A DNA stretch of 62,572 nucleotides, from contig DAOUAE010000035.1 of the NCBI GenBank assembly GCA_034433795.1, forward strand, positions 1-62,572. Direction: 5' to 3'. The first letter of the stretch is position 1. Each line of letters starts with the position of its first letter. A program made the position numbers and the translations under genes. The DNA is from DAOUAE01 sp034433795 (GTDB lineage: Bacteria > Chloroflexota > UBA6077 > FW602-bin22 > DAOUAE01). The notes below the pieces were generated by a model, which searched no databases, was not told the DNA's origin, and saw only the letters and a list, made by a program, of their open reading frames with translations. Shown here piece after piece: positions 50,507-58,808 of the stretch.

Positions 50507-52634
50507 GGCTCTCTCCCGAGCGGGCGGAGGCCGGAGGCGCAGCCAGGGCCAGCCTCTCCGGGTACTGCACCCGCGGATGGTACATCCCCTGAAGGATCGT
50601 GAAGAACACCTGACGGATCGTTTCCAGATCGCGCAGGGTGAGGTCGCACTGGTCAAGTTGCCCCTCGGCCAGGCACTCGCCCACCACCCGCTGGACGATC
50701 TGCCGCAGCCGCTCGGGCGAGCGGTCGGGCGCCGCCCGCACCGCCGCCTCGACGCTATCGGCCAGCATGAGAATCGCCGCCTCCTTGCTCTGCGGGGGCG
50801 GACCGGGATAGCGAAAGAGCGCCGGGTCCACGTCAGGGCCGATCTCCTGCAGGGCCCGCTGGTAGAAATAGCCGGCGAAGCGGGTCCCGTGGTGCTGGGC
50901 GATGAGGTCGCGCACCCGGGAGGGCAGGCCGGAGCGCTGGGCCAGCTCCAGTCCGTCGGCGACGTGGGCGATGATCAGCCGGGCGCTCGTGACCGGGTCG
51001 AGATGATCGTGAATGTTGCGGCTGTCGAACTGGTTCTCGGCGAAGGCGTAGGGACGCAGCAGCTTGCCGATATCGTGGTAGTAGGCCCCGACCCGCGCCA
51101 GCAGGGCGTCGGCCCCAACCGCCTCGGCCGCCCGCTCGGCCAGGTTGGCCACCACCAGACTGTGGTGGTAGGTGCCCGGCGCCTCGGTCAGCAAGCGCCG
51201 GAAGAGGGGCTGGTTCGGATGAGCCAGTTCCAAAAGACCCAGCGTGGTCGTGATCCCGAAGAGGTGGCCGAGGAGCGCCGCCGCGCCCAGCGTCAGGACC
51301 GCCGAGAGCCCGCCGTTGATCAGGGCGAGCAGCCCCAGCAGCGCCAGCCGTTGGAGGTCAGCCTCGCCCGCCAGCAGCTGAAACCCGGCGCTCACCGCCA
51401 GGACCGCACCGCCCACCGCCAGGCCGGCCACCAGAAAGGCGTGGAGCCGCTCCACCCGCGCCACGCTCAGGGCTCCGGCCAGCGCCCCGGCCAGGCCGAC
51501 CAGGACCAGCTCCAGCGATGGCGTCACCACAAAGGCGAAGAGAACGGCGGCCACCACCCCGGCCACCAGCGCCAGCTCCGGCCCCAGGAGGAGCGCCACC
51601 AGCATCGGGCAGGCGGCCAGCGGGAAGAGATAGGCGTAGAGGTCGCGGCCGGGCAGGGTCAGCTTGGCCGCCAGCGTCGCCAGCAGCAGCACCAGCAGCA
51701 GGAGCAGCAGGCGCCGGCTGCTCTCCAGGAGCCGGGGCTGCAGCCGGGCCAGGTAGACCGCCAAAAGCCCCACGAGCACCCCCAGCGGCAGGGCCGTCCC
51801 GACCACCGACCGCCACTGCACCTGGGGGTTGCGCAGACCGACCGCCTCCAGCCGCTCCAGGTCGAACGCCCGGACGACGTCGCCGTCGCGCAGAATGGTT
51901 TCGCCGCGCTCGATGGTCACCCAGACCGGCGCCACCTTCTCCTGGGCCTCGCGGCGGGCCCGCGCGGTCGCCTCGGCATCCACCGTGTAGTTCGGACGCA
52001 GCAGCCGCCGGACCAGGGCCACCGTCAGGGTGGCCGGCCGCTCGGCCAGCGACGGACTGACGAGGGCCGGGATACCCTGCTGGATCTCCTCCAGCTGGCG
52101 CTCGCCGATCCGCCCCCGATAGAGGTGGTCGAGGAGGCGGAGCGTCTCCGCCATCACCGCCTGCCACTCGGGCTCCTCCAGGCGCAGGAGGTCGCTGAGC
52201 AGCGTGGTCTCCAGGCCAGCCAGTTCCGGCAGACGCTGGAGAGCCTCGATCCGCTGGGGCAGGGCGAGCGGACTGCGGCGCAGGCTCTCGATCTGGCCGA
52301 AGAGCTCGGTGGCACGCTGGCGCTGGCGGTCGCCGACCGTGGCGTCGAAGACCATGATCTCGGGGACGGCCGCCGCGGCCCGGGCTCGTTCAGCCTGCGT
52401 GCGCACCTGGCTGATGTAGGTGACGCGGACCGGCGACTTGATATGGTATGGGCTGACGTCCCCTTCGTTGAGGTTATAGCGCCCGGGCAGGAACTGGAAG
52501 GTCAGAACAACCAGGAGACCGGCGTACAACCCACCGGTGAAGAACAGCCACCGCAGCCAGCGCAGGACCGAGGCCCGCAGGACTGGCGGCCGCATCCGCC
52601 CTGGACGAGACAAGCCCCCGGCTGGTCTGCTCAT
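50499..52634 (-). CDS. pgpH: PgpH-type cyclic di-AMP phosphodiesterase (7TMR-HD)
   Basis: The product has about 711 residues. An N-terminal membrane helix (about 18-38) is followed by an extracytoplasmic 7TMR-HDED domain (about 45-260), seven membrane helices (about 280-440) and a cytoplasmic HD domain (about 460-690). The HD domain carries YHHSLVVANLAERAAEAVGADALLARVGAYYHDIGKL, split here between its two metal-binding His and HD motifs. PgpH enzymes degrade cyclic di-AMP. ATG 52634 has a GGAG site; the frame extends to 52715. It is coupled to ybeY, as in Firmicutes, where yqfF precedes yqfG/ybeY. Confidence 0.9.
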   Translation of the reverse strand: MSRPAGGLSRPGRMRPPVLRASVLRWLRWLFFTGGLYAGLLVVLTFQFLPGRYNLNEGDVSPYHIKSPVRVTYISQVRTQAERARAAAAVPEIMVFDATVGDRQRQRATELFGQIESLRRSPLALPQRIEALQRLPELAGLETTLLSDLLRLEEPEWQAVMAETLRLLDHLYRGRIGERQLEEIQQGIPALVSPSLAERPATLTVALVRRLLRPNYTVDAEATARARREAQEKVAPVWVTIERGETILRDGDVVRAFDLERLEAVGLRNPQVQWRSVVGTALPLGVLVGLLAVYLARLQPRLLESSRRLLLLLLVLLLATLAAKLTLPGRDLYAYLFPLAACPMLVALLLGPELALVAGVVAAVLFAFVVTPSLELVLVGLAGALAGALSVARVERLHAFLVAGLAVGGAVLAVSAGFQLLAGEADLQRLALLGLLALINGGLSAVLTLGAAALLGHLFGITTTLGLLELAHPNQPLFRRLLTEAPGTYHHSLVVANLAERAAEAVGADALLARVGAYYHDIGKLLRPYAFAENQFDSRNIHDHLDPVTSARLIIAHVADGLELAQRSGLPSRVRDLIAQHHGTRFAGYFYQRALQEIGPDVDPALFRYPGPPPQSKEAAILMLADSVEAAVRAAPDRSPERLRQIVQRVVGECLAEGQLDQCDLTLRDLETIRQVFFTILQGMYHPRVQYPERLALAAPPASARSGESHG

Positions 52635-52739
52635 CGCTCCACCCGGCCACTGCGACACACCGGCGTCCTCCAGGAGCGCACCGGGGCCGGCCAGCCCGCC
52701 GCCACCACGCACCACCCCGCCGCACCGCCGGCGACCTCC

Positions 52740-52940
52740 TCACCGGCGAGCGGCGTTCTTGAGGGAGTTCTTGATGCTCTTGCGCAGCTTGGCCGCCTTC
52801 TTCTTCTTGCGCTTGACGCTCGGCTTCTCGTAGTGCTCGCGCCGGCGCGCCTCGGTGAGAATCCCGTCCTGCTGGACTTTCTTGTTGAACCGCTTCAGCA
52901 GACTCTCAAAAGTCTCGTTCTCTCCGAGGACGACGTCCAC
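52740..52940 (-). CDS. rpsU: 30S ribosomal protein S21
   Basis: The 66-residue basic protein matches bS21: VDVVLGENETFESLLKRF at the start and a Lys/Arg-rich end (KRKKKKAAKLRKSIKNSLKN). It sits at the 16S 3' end in the small subunit and helps initiation. GTG 52940 has GGAGG about 7 bases upstream. An mRNA leader of about 100 bases contains a strong hairpin. It precedes pgpH on the same strand, 105 bases away, so it may share a transcript with pgpH-ybeY. Confidence 0.93.
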   Translation of the reverse strand: MDVVLGENETFESLLKRFNKKVQQDGILTEARRREHYEKPSVKRKKKKAAKLRKSIKNSLKNAARR

Positions 52941-52999
52941 CCGGCTCCTCCCTGAAAGAATGCACTGCGCTCCAGAGCCCTGAGCACTCGTCCAGGAGG

Positions 53000-53020
53000 G
53001 CGCCCGCCTCCGGCGGGCGC
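53000..53020 (-). promoter_or_regulatory. GC-rich hairpin in the rpsU leader
   Basis: GCGCCCGCC and GGCGGGCGC form a 9-bp stem with a three-base loop between the rpsU promoter and its start codon. No T-tract follows, so it is more likely a stability or autoregulatory element than a terminator. Confidence 0.4.
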
Positions 53021-53050
53021 GCCTGACCACGACGGTCGTTTCGCCTGGAG

Positions 53051-53080
53051 ATTATAGAGAGGCCCGCCGGCCGGTGTCAA
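53051..53080 (-). promoter_or_regulatory. Consensus promoter of rpsU
   Basis: TTGACA (53075-53080) and TATAAT (53051-53056) on the reverse strand with an 18-bp spacer; both hexamers are perfect. Confidence 0.85.
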
Positions 53081-53113
53081 GCGTCGCCCGACCGGCTGCT
53101 CCCCGCGCCCGGC

Positions 53114-54394
53114 CTACTGGAACTGCGGCAGGTACGCGCGCTCCAGCGCCAGCAGCTCGTCCAGCACCCGCTCCGCCGCCCGCACGCTGTCCACCACCGG
53201 ATCGGCCAGCAGGGCCTGGAGGGCGACCTGGCGCGAGCCGGTGAGGGCCGCCTCGACCACCAGCTCCTGGACCGCCAGCTGGGCCTGGATCCAGCCGACC
53301 ACCGCCGGCGGGAGCTCCCCCATGGCCAGACCGTGGACCCCATCGGCCGTGGCGACGCCGGGCACCTCGACGATGGCCCCCTTCGGCAGGTTGGCGATGT
53401 GGCCGTCGTTGGGGAGATTGACCGCGTCGAGATAGCGCGGGGTGTTGGAGAGGATCCCGGCGATGATCGGGAAGGCCAGTTCGCCCGAAGGCCGGATCTC
53501 CCGGCGGTCGACGGGTCGCCGGCCCTCGGCGATGGCCACCAGCTCCTGCCAGCGGGCCGCGCGGCGTCGCTCGGCTTCGGCGAAGTCGTAGCCCTCCAGA
53601 CCGCAGTACTCCCAGGCGAAGGGCAGGTACTCGCCGATGTGATCGTCGCTGGGCGAGGGGTAGAGGCCGATCCGCTCGAAGAGCGCCCGCGAGAGCGGCT
53701 GGAACGAGGGGTCGTAGACGGCGTGGCGCTGGCGCAGGAGGGGATAGAGGTCCTCACCGGTCTGGCGGTGGGTCAGCGTCAGCATCCAGGTGAAGTGGTT
53801 GATCCCGGCCGCCCGGGGCACGATGAGGTCCGGGTCCAGGCCGGTGATCCGGGCGACGCTGCGGACCCCCATGCCGATCCCATGGCAGAGCCCGACCCAG
53901 CGCAGTCGGGTCGCCCGGTGCAGCGCCAGGCAGATCCGGCTGAGGGGATTGGTGAAGTTGATGAGCAGGGCCTGGGGAGCCAGTTCCTCGACATCGCGGC
54001 CGATGCTCAGCAGGAGCGGGATGTTCCGCAGGGCGTGGAAGAGCCCGCCCGGACCGCCGTTCTCCCCCAGCACCTGCCGGATCCCGTGCCGGAGCGGGAT
54101 CTCGAACTCCTGCCGCCAGAGTTCGAAGCGCCGGACCGCCACCGAGACGATCACGAAGTCGGCCCCCGGCAGCGCCGCCCGCCGGTCGGTGGTGGCCTCG
54201 ATGGTCAGGTCGGCCCCGCAGGCCTCGCTGAGCCGCTCGGCCACCTTCTGAACAACGGCCAGACGGTCGGCATCCAGATCGACCAGCACCAGCCGGGCGC
54301 CGCGCACCTCCGGTGTCAGCACCGCGTCGGCCACCATCGGCGGCCCGAACGAGCCACTGGCCGCCCCGATCAGCACAATCTTCGGTGGGCGCAT
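53114..54394 (-). CDS. Family 4 glycoside hydrolase (NAD- and metal-dependent)
   Basis: The 426-residue protein is in GH4 (alpha-galactosidase/6-phospho-glycosidase/alpha-glucuronidase). The NAD-binding start is KIVLIGAASGSFGP. FTNPLSR follows, then the metal-binding Cys and His in VGLCHG and AAGINHFTW. GH4 enzymes oxidise C3 of the sugar before elimination and need NAD and Mn. CHG and a His after GIN are conserved. The C-terminal part NDGHIANLPKGAIVEVPG is typical. Substrate not determinable, but it would release sugars for the isomerases and dehydrogenases nearby. ATG follows GGAG. Confidence 0.9.
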   Translation of the reverse strand: MRPPKIVLIGAASGSFGPPMVADAVLTPEVRGARLVLVDLDADRLAVVQKVAERLSEACGADLTIEATTDRRAALPGADFVIVSVAVRRFELWRQEFEIPLRHGIRQVLGENGGPGGLFHALRNIPLLLSIGRDVEELAPQALLINFTNPLSRICLALHRATRLRWVGLCHGIGMGVRSVARITGLDPDLIVPRAAGINHFTWMLTLTHRQTGEDLYPLLRQRHAVYDPSFQPLSRALFERIGLYPSPSDDHIGEYLPFAWEYCGLEGYDFAEAERRRAARWQELVAIAEGRRPVDRREIRPSGELAFPIIAGILSNTPRYLDAVNLPNDGHIANLPKGAIVEVPGVATADGVHGLAMGELPPAVVGWIQAQLAVQELVVEAALTGSRQVALQALLADPVVDSVRAAERVLDELLALERAYLPQFQ

Positions 54395-54454
54395 CGTCCA
54401 CTCCTTTGCCAGGCGATCGCGGGTCAGGAACCCTGCCGCGATCGTAGCACGCCC

Positions 54455-54484
54455 TTGCCGCCAGAGGAAGAGATCTGCTAAGAT
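54455..54484 (+). promoter_or_regulatory. Promoter of rpmB
   Basis: TTGCCG (54455-54460) and TAAGAT (54479-54484) with an 18-bp spacer. Confidence 0.6.
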
Positions 54485-54570
54485 GTCACCGGAAACCAGT
54501 GGAGGCGGTCAGGGGATCCTGACCGCCTCTTCCGGGTCGGCCTCCGGCCCGATGGAGAGGGTGACACGCG

Positions 54571-54762
54571 ATGGCCAGTCGCTGCGAGATCTGCGGCAAG
54601 CGCCCGATGAGCGGCCACAACGTCAGCCACTCCCAGCGCCACACCAAGCGCCGCTTCCGCCCGAACATCCAGTCGGCCCGCATCCCGATCAACGGCCAGT
54701 ACCGGCGGGTGGACATCTGCACGCGCTGCCTGCGGACGCTGGAGAAAAAGGGGCTGGTCTAA
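54571..54762 (+). CDS. rpmB: 50S ribosomal protein L28
   Basis: The 63-residue protein opens MASRCEICGKRPMSGHNVSHSQ and ends RVDICTRCLRTLEKKGLV. Two CxxC pairs (residues 5-8 and about 51-54) bind zinc, the C+ form of L28. It sits in the large subunit near the 5.8S-like end of 23S rRNA. The leader is about 80 bases long. A strong terminator follows, so it is monocistronic. Confidence 0.96.
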   Translation: MASRCEICGKRPMSGHNVSHSQRHTKRRFRPNIQSARIPINGQYRRVDICTRCLRTLEKKGLV

Positions 54763-54783
54763 ACCGCTCCGACCAGATCGCCC

Positions 54784-54807
54784 GCCCCGCCCCCGCGGGG
54801 CTTTTTT
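54784..54807 (+). terminator. Rho-independent terminator of rpmB
   Basis: GCCCCGC pairs with GCGGGGC around CCCC, followed by TTTTTT, 22 bases after the rpmB stop. It touches the end of the convergent rpe gene. Confidence 0.9.
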
Positions 54808-55498
54808 AGTGGGCGACGGGCGGGGGCTCGGTCGCGCGGCCGACGCTCCGGGCCAGCGCCTGCAATCCGGCGGCGATCCCGGCGGGGTGCCGGAAGACCG
54901 CCGAGCCCGCCACCAGCACCTCGGCCCCGGCCCGCTGGACCAGCGGCGCCGTCTGCGGGTTGATCCCGCCGTCGACCACGATCTCGGCCCGCAGGCCGCG
55001 CCGGTCGCGCCACTCGCGCAGGGCGACGATCTTCTCGACCGTCTCCGGCAGGAACTCCTGCCCCCCCCAGCCCGGATTCACCGTCATCACCAGGACCGCG
55101 TCCACCAGCCCGAGCACCACCTCCAGCCAGCCGACCGGCGTGCCGGGGTTCAGCGCCACGCCGGCCCGGCAGCCGAGCCGGCGGATGGTCAGGAGATCGC
55201 GATGCAGGTGCGGACAGGCTTCGACGTGAATGAAGATCTGGTCCGCCCCGGCCTGGACGAAGGCGGCGAGGTGGGCGGCCGGGTTCTGGACCATCAGGTG
55301 CACGTCCAGCGGCAGCCGGGTCGAGCGCCGGATCGCCTCGACCACCAGCGGGCCGATGGTGATCGTCGGGACAAAGACCCCGTCCATCACATCGACGTGC
55401 AGCCGGTCGGCCAGACCGGTGGCCTCGACTGCGGCGATCTGGTCGGCCAGCCGGGCGAAGTCGGCGGAGAGCAGCGAGGGGGCCAGGCGAACAGTCAT
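54806..55498 (-). CDS. rpe: Ribulose-phosphate 3-epimerase
   Basis: The product has about 230 residues with family marks APSLLSADFARL, DRLHVDVMDGVFVPT (metal His and Asp), VHLMVQNP, ALNPGTP, VMTVNPGWGGQ and IVVDGGIN. It interconverts ribulose 5-phosphate and xylulose 5-phosphate in the pentose phosphate pathway. The first ATG after a promoter at 55498 is preceded only by a weak GGTGAG; the frame stays open to 55597 but crosses the promoter. It converges with rpmB and is divergent from the IMPase operon. Confidence 0.95.
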   Translation of the reverse strand: MTVRLAPSLLSADFARLADQIAAVEATGLADRLHVDVMDGVFVPTITIGPLVVEAIRRSTRLPLDVHLMVQNPAAHLAAFVQAGADQIFIHVEACPHLHRDLLTIRRLGCRAGVALNPGTPVGWLEVVLGLVDAVLVMTVNPGWGGQEFLPETVEKIVALREWRDRRGLRAEIVVDGGINPQTAPLVQRAGAEVLVAGSAVFRHPAGIAAGLQALARSVGRATEPPPVAH

Positions 55499-55568
55499 TG
55501 TCGGTGGCGCTCTCACCAAGAGCGGGGGCGCACCGGTCACGGCGGCGCCCCGGCGGTCGTCGGGCCCC

Positions 55569-55597
55569 ATTATAGGGGCGGTGCCACGGCGACGCAA
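55569..55597 (-). promoter_or_regulatory. Promoter of rpe
   Basis: TTGCGT (55592-55597) and TATAAT (55569-55574) on the reverse strand with a 17-bp spacer. It overlaps the divergent promoter of the IMPase operon. Confidence 0.75.
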
Positions 55598-55609
55598 CTG
55601 GTGGTATGA
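55581..55609 (+). promoter_or_regulatory. Probable promoter of the IMPase-MmgE-ComA operon
   Basis: GTGCCA (55581-55586) and TATGAT (55604-55609) with a 17-bp spacer. It overlaps the rpe promoter, so the two may exclude each other. Confidence 0.5.
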
Positions 55610-55641
55610 TCTAACCGGGCGCCCCCACCCGAGGAGGCCAC

Positions 55642-56472
55642 ATGGCAGCCGATCCCGCCGTTGAGACCGTCCGAACGGTGGCCGAGGCCGCCGCCCGGGC
55701 CGGCGGTGCCGTCCTGCGCCATCTCCTCTACCAGCAACGGTCGGTCGCCTGGAAGACCGACGGCACCGACCGGAGCCTGGTCACCGACGCCGACTACCAG
55801 GCCGATGCCACCATCACCGCCATCATCCGCACCGCCTTCCCCGACCACGCCATTTACTCGGAAGAAGGGGCCGGTTTTCCGGAGAATGCCCAGCACCTCT
55901 GGGTGATCGACCCGCTCGACGGGACCGAGGAGTACGCCCGCGGGGCGCCGGGAGCCTGTGTGGCGGTCGGCTACACGGTCGCCGGCACTCCCCTGGTCGG
56001 CGTGGTCTACGACCCCTTTCGGGACGAACTCTTCAGCGCTGTCCGCGGCCAGGGGGCCCGGCTGAACGGCCGGCCGATCCGTGTCTCGGCCACCCGCCAG
56101 CTGGCCGACGCCGTGGTGGCCTACACCAGCCCCAACCGGGCCCGGACGGTCGAGCGCTTCGAGACCGCGCGGGCGCTCCTCTGCGCCCTGGTCGACCAGG
56201 TCCGGCTGGTGCGGCTGTACGCCGCCTCGGCCCTCGACCTCTGCTGGGTGGCCGCCGGCCGGCTGGACGCCAAGGTGGCGCTGCGGGGGCGCTACTACGA
56301 CTTCCTGGCCGCCCAGGTGATTCTGGAGGAGGCCGGGGGCCGCTGCACCGACCCCTTCGGGGGGCCGATCACCCCGACCGTCCTGGGGGTGGTGGGGACC
56401 AACGGCCATCTGCACGAGGCCGTGCTGGCGCTGGTCCGTCAGTGCACAGCCGGGAGGGAGGACCGCCACTAG
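55642..56472 (+). CDS. Inositol monophosphatase family protein
   Basis: The 276-residue protein has the IMPase motifs: DRSLVTDADYQAD, YSEEG (metal Glu), WVIDPLDGTEEYARGAPGACVAVGY (motif D-x-L-D-G-T, about 92-99) and a C-terminal AALDLCWVAAGRLDA. It removes phosphate from inositol, sugar or nucleotide substrates with Mg. ATG follows GGAGG. It begins a + strand run of three genes (IMPase, MmgE/PrpD, ComA-like). Confidence 0.9.
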   Translation: MAADPAVETVRTVAEAAARAGGAVLRHLLYQQRSVAWKTDGTDRSLVTDADYQADATITAIIRTAFPDHAIYSEEGAGFPENAQHLWVIDPLDGTEEYARGAPGACVAVGYTVAGTPLVGVVYDPFRDELFSAVRGQGARLNGRPIRVSATRQLADAVVAYTSPNRARTVERFETARALLCALVDQVRLVRLYAASALDLCWVAAGRLDAKVALRGRYYDFLAAQVILEEAGGRCTDPFGGPITPTVLGVVGTNGHLHEAVLALVRQCTAGREDRH

Positions 56473-56533
56473 ACAACGCGGACCGCCTCACCCCCACGCA
56501 GGACCGGCGCGACCGGAAAGGAGGACACCGACC

Positions 56534-57904
56534 GTGACCATGGTCGAGCAACTGGCCGCCTTCGTGGTCCGGGCCGACTACGCCGACCTCTCGGCGGCCG
56601 CCCGCGAGCAACTCAAAATCCGGGTTCTGGACAGCCTGGGCTGCGCCATCGGCGCGCTGGACGGCGCACCGATCCGGGCCATCCGGGGCTATCTGACCGA
56701 GATGGGCGGGGCCCCGCGGAGCACCCTCATCGGCGGCGGACAGACCGCTCCCGACCGGGCCGCCTTCTACAACGGCGCCCTGGTCCGCTACCTCGACTTC
56801 AACGATAGCTACCTGGCCCCCGGCGAGACCTGTCACCCCAGCGACAACCTGGGGGCGGTCCTGGCGGCGGCTGAGTACGCCCGGCGGAGCGGCCGCGATC
56901 TCCTCACCGCCCTGGCGGTGGCCTACCAGGTCCAGTGCCGCCTGAGCGATGTGGCCCCCGTCCGCCACCGGGGCTTCGACCACACCACCCAGGGCGCTTA
57001 CGCCGCTGCGGCCGGGGTGGCCAGGGCTCTGGGGCTTCCGCCGGAGCAGACCGCCCACGCCATCGCCATCAGCGGGACCGCCTTCAACGCTCTGCGGGTC
57101 ACCCGGACCGGCCGCCTGTCGCACTGGAAAGGTCTGGCCTATCCCAACACCGCCCTCGGGGCGACCCACGTGACCTTCCTGGCCAAACACGGGATCACCG
57201 GCCCCCTTGAGGTCTTCGAGGGGAAGAAGGGCTTCATGGAGGCCATCGCCGGCCCGTTCACCATCGACTGGGCCCGCGAAGACCTTGAGCGGGTCACCCG
57301 GACGATCCTGAAAAAGTACAACGCCGAGATCCACGCGCAGTCGGCCATCGAGGCGGCATTAGAACTCAAACACGAGCACAGTATCCGGCCTGAGGAGATC
57401 GTCCGCATCGAGGTTGACATCTTCGACGTCGCCTACCATATCATCGGCGGCGGAGAAGAGGGCGAAAAATACACCGTCCAGACCAAGGAGGAGGCCGACC
57501 ACAGCCTGCCCTACATGATCGCGGTGGCCCTCCTGGACGACCAGGTGATGCCCGAGCAGTACCGTCCGGAGCGCATCGTCGCCCCGGACGTCCAGGGGCT
57601 CCTCCGTCGGGTCGTGGTCCGGCCGGCGGCGGAGTACAGCCAGCGCTTCCCCGACGAGATGCCCTGTCGGGTGACCATCGAACTGCGCGACGGGCGTCGG
57701 CTGAGCAAGGAAAAGCGTGACTACGAGGGCTTCCACACCCGGCCGATGCCCTGGCCGCGGGTGGTCGAGAAGTTCGAGCGCCTGAGCGCCCCGTTCACCG
57801 ACAGCCGTCTCCGGCAGGCGATCATCGACGCCGTCCGCCACCTGGAGAGCCTCCCCGTGGCCGATCTGGTCGCGCTGCTCGCCCAGGTGCGCGCGCCGGC
57901 CTGA
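56534..57904 (+). CDS. MmgE/PrpD family protein (2-methylcitrate dehydratase-like)
   Basis: The 456-residue protein fits MmgE/PrpD: LAAFVVRADYADLSAAAREQLKIRVLDSLGC at the N-terminus, ALVRYLDFNDSYL, HPSDNLGAVLAAAEY and a lid region GRLSHWKGLAYPNTA. The family dehydrates 2-methylcitrate; other members include cis-aconitate decarboxylase and iminodisuccinate epimerase. No methylcitrate synthase is nearby, so the substrate is open. The GTG start follows GGAGG, 61 bases after the IMPase stop. Confidence 0.88.
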   Translation: MTMVEQLAAFVVRADYADLSAAAREQLKIRVLDSLGCAIGALDGAPIRAIRGYLTEMGGAPRSTLIGGGQTAPDRAAFYNGALVRYLDFNDSYLAPGETCHPSDNLGAVLAAAEYARRSGRDLLTALAVAYQVQCRLSDVAPVRHRGFDHTTQGAYAAAAGVARALGLPPEQTAHAIAISGTAFNALRVTRTGRLSHWKGLAYPNTALGATHVTFLAKHGITGPLEVFEGKKGFMEAIAGPFTIDWAREDLERVTRTILKKYNAEIHAQSAIEAALELKHEHSIRPEEIVRIEVDIFDVAYHIIGGGEEGEKYTVQTKEEADHSLPYMIAVALLDDQVMPEQYRPERIVAPDVQGLLRRVVVRPAAEYSQRFPDEMPCRVTIELRDGRRLSKEKRDYEGFHTRPMPWPRVVEKFERLSAPFTDSRLRQAIIDAVRHLESLPVADLVALLAQVRAPA

Positions 57905-57955
57905 AGGAGCGGGTGAGCACCAACCCGCGAGATGCCACGCGGAAAGGAGACCACG

Positions 57956-58792
57956 ATGGCGACCATTCCCTCGAGCGAACGAGCCTTCGCTTTCCTCCGG
58001 ACCAACGCCCGGCCGCCCAAGCCGCGCCGCGTGGGGGTGACCGAGATCCGCGGTCCCTACTACACCCCGATGGGCAAGCGCTACCTCCAGGACATTCTGG
58101 AGACGATGGGGACCTATATCGACAGCCTGAAGTTCGCCGGCGGGTCGTTCGCCCTGATGCCGCGCCAGGCGGTCAAAGAGATCATCGACCTCTGCCACCA
58201 GTACGAGGTCCTGGTTTCGACCGGCGGGTTCATCGAGTACGTGCTGACCCAGGGGCCCGAGGCCGTCAGCCGCTACATCGCCGAGTGCCGTGATCTGGGC
58301 TTCGACATCATCGAGATCTCCAGCGGCTTCATCACCATCCCGACCGATGACATTCTGCGGCTCATTGAGAAAGTGCAGCAGGCCGGGCTCAAGGCCAAGC
58401 CCGAGGTGGGGATCCAGTTCGGGGCGGGTGGGGCCACCGCCGCCGCCGAACTGGCGGCCATCGGCACCCGCGCCCCGGAGTGGGCCATCAACCAGGCCCG
58501 GCGCTTCCTTGAGGCCGGCGCCTATATGATCATGGTCGAGTCCGAGGGCATCACCGAGAGCGTGGACGTCTGGCGGACGGACATCCCGCCCAAGTTCGTC
58601 GAGGCGCTGGGGCTGGAGCGGGTGATGTTCGAGGCGGCCGACCCGGCGGTCTTCGCCTGGTACATCCAGAACTACGGCCCCGAGATCAACCTGTTCGTCG
58701 ACCACAGCCAGATCGTCCAGCTGGAGTGCCTGCGCTCGGGCATCTGGGGAACCGCCACCCTCTGGGGCCGGGTCCTGACCTACAAGGGCTGA
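57956..58792 (+). CDS. Phosphosulfolactate synthase (ComA)-like TIM-barrel protein
   Basis: The product has about 278 residues. TEIRGPYYTPMG, YIDSLKFAGGSFALMP, LVSTGGFIEYVL, GFDIIEISSGFITIP, KPEVGIQFGAGG, MIMVESEGITE and LFVDHSQIVQLECLR match the ComA family. ComA adds sulfite to phosphoenolpyruvate in coenzyme M synthesis; plant HSA32 and many bacterial members have other or unknown roles. ATG 57956 has AGGAG upstream. No comB/C genes are near, so a role in coenzyme M is not supported. It may use the same operon substrate chain as MmgE/PrpD. Confidence 0.83.
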   Translation: MATIPSSERAFAFLRTNARPPKPRRVGVTEIRGPYYTPMGKRYLQDILETMGTYIDSLKFAGGSFALMPRQAVKEIIDLCHQYEVLVSTGGFIEYVLTQGPEAVSRYIAECRDLGFDIIEISSGFITIPTDDILRLIEKVQQAGLKAKPEVGIQFGAGGATAAAELAAIGTRAPEWAINQARRFLEAGAYMIMVESEGITESVDVWRTDIPPKFVEALGLERVMFEAADPAVFAWYIQNYGPEINLFVDHSQIVQLECLRSGIWGTATLWGRVLTYKG

Positions 58793-58808
58793 GCGGCGGC
58801 CGGCCGCC

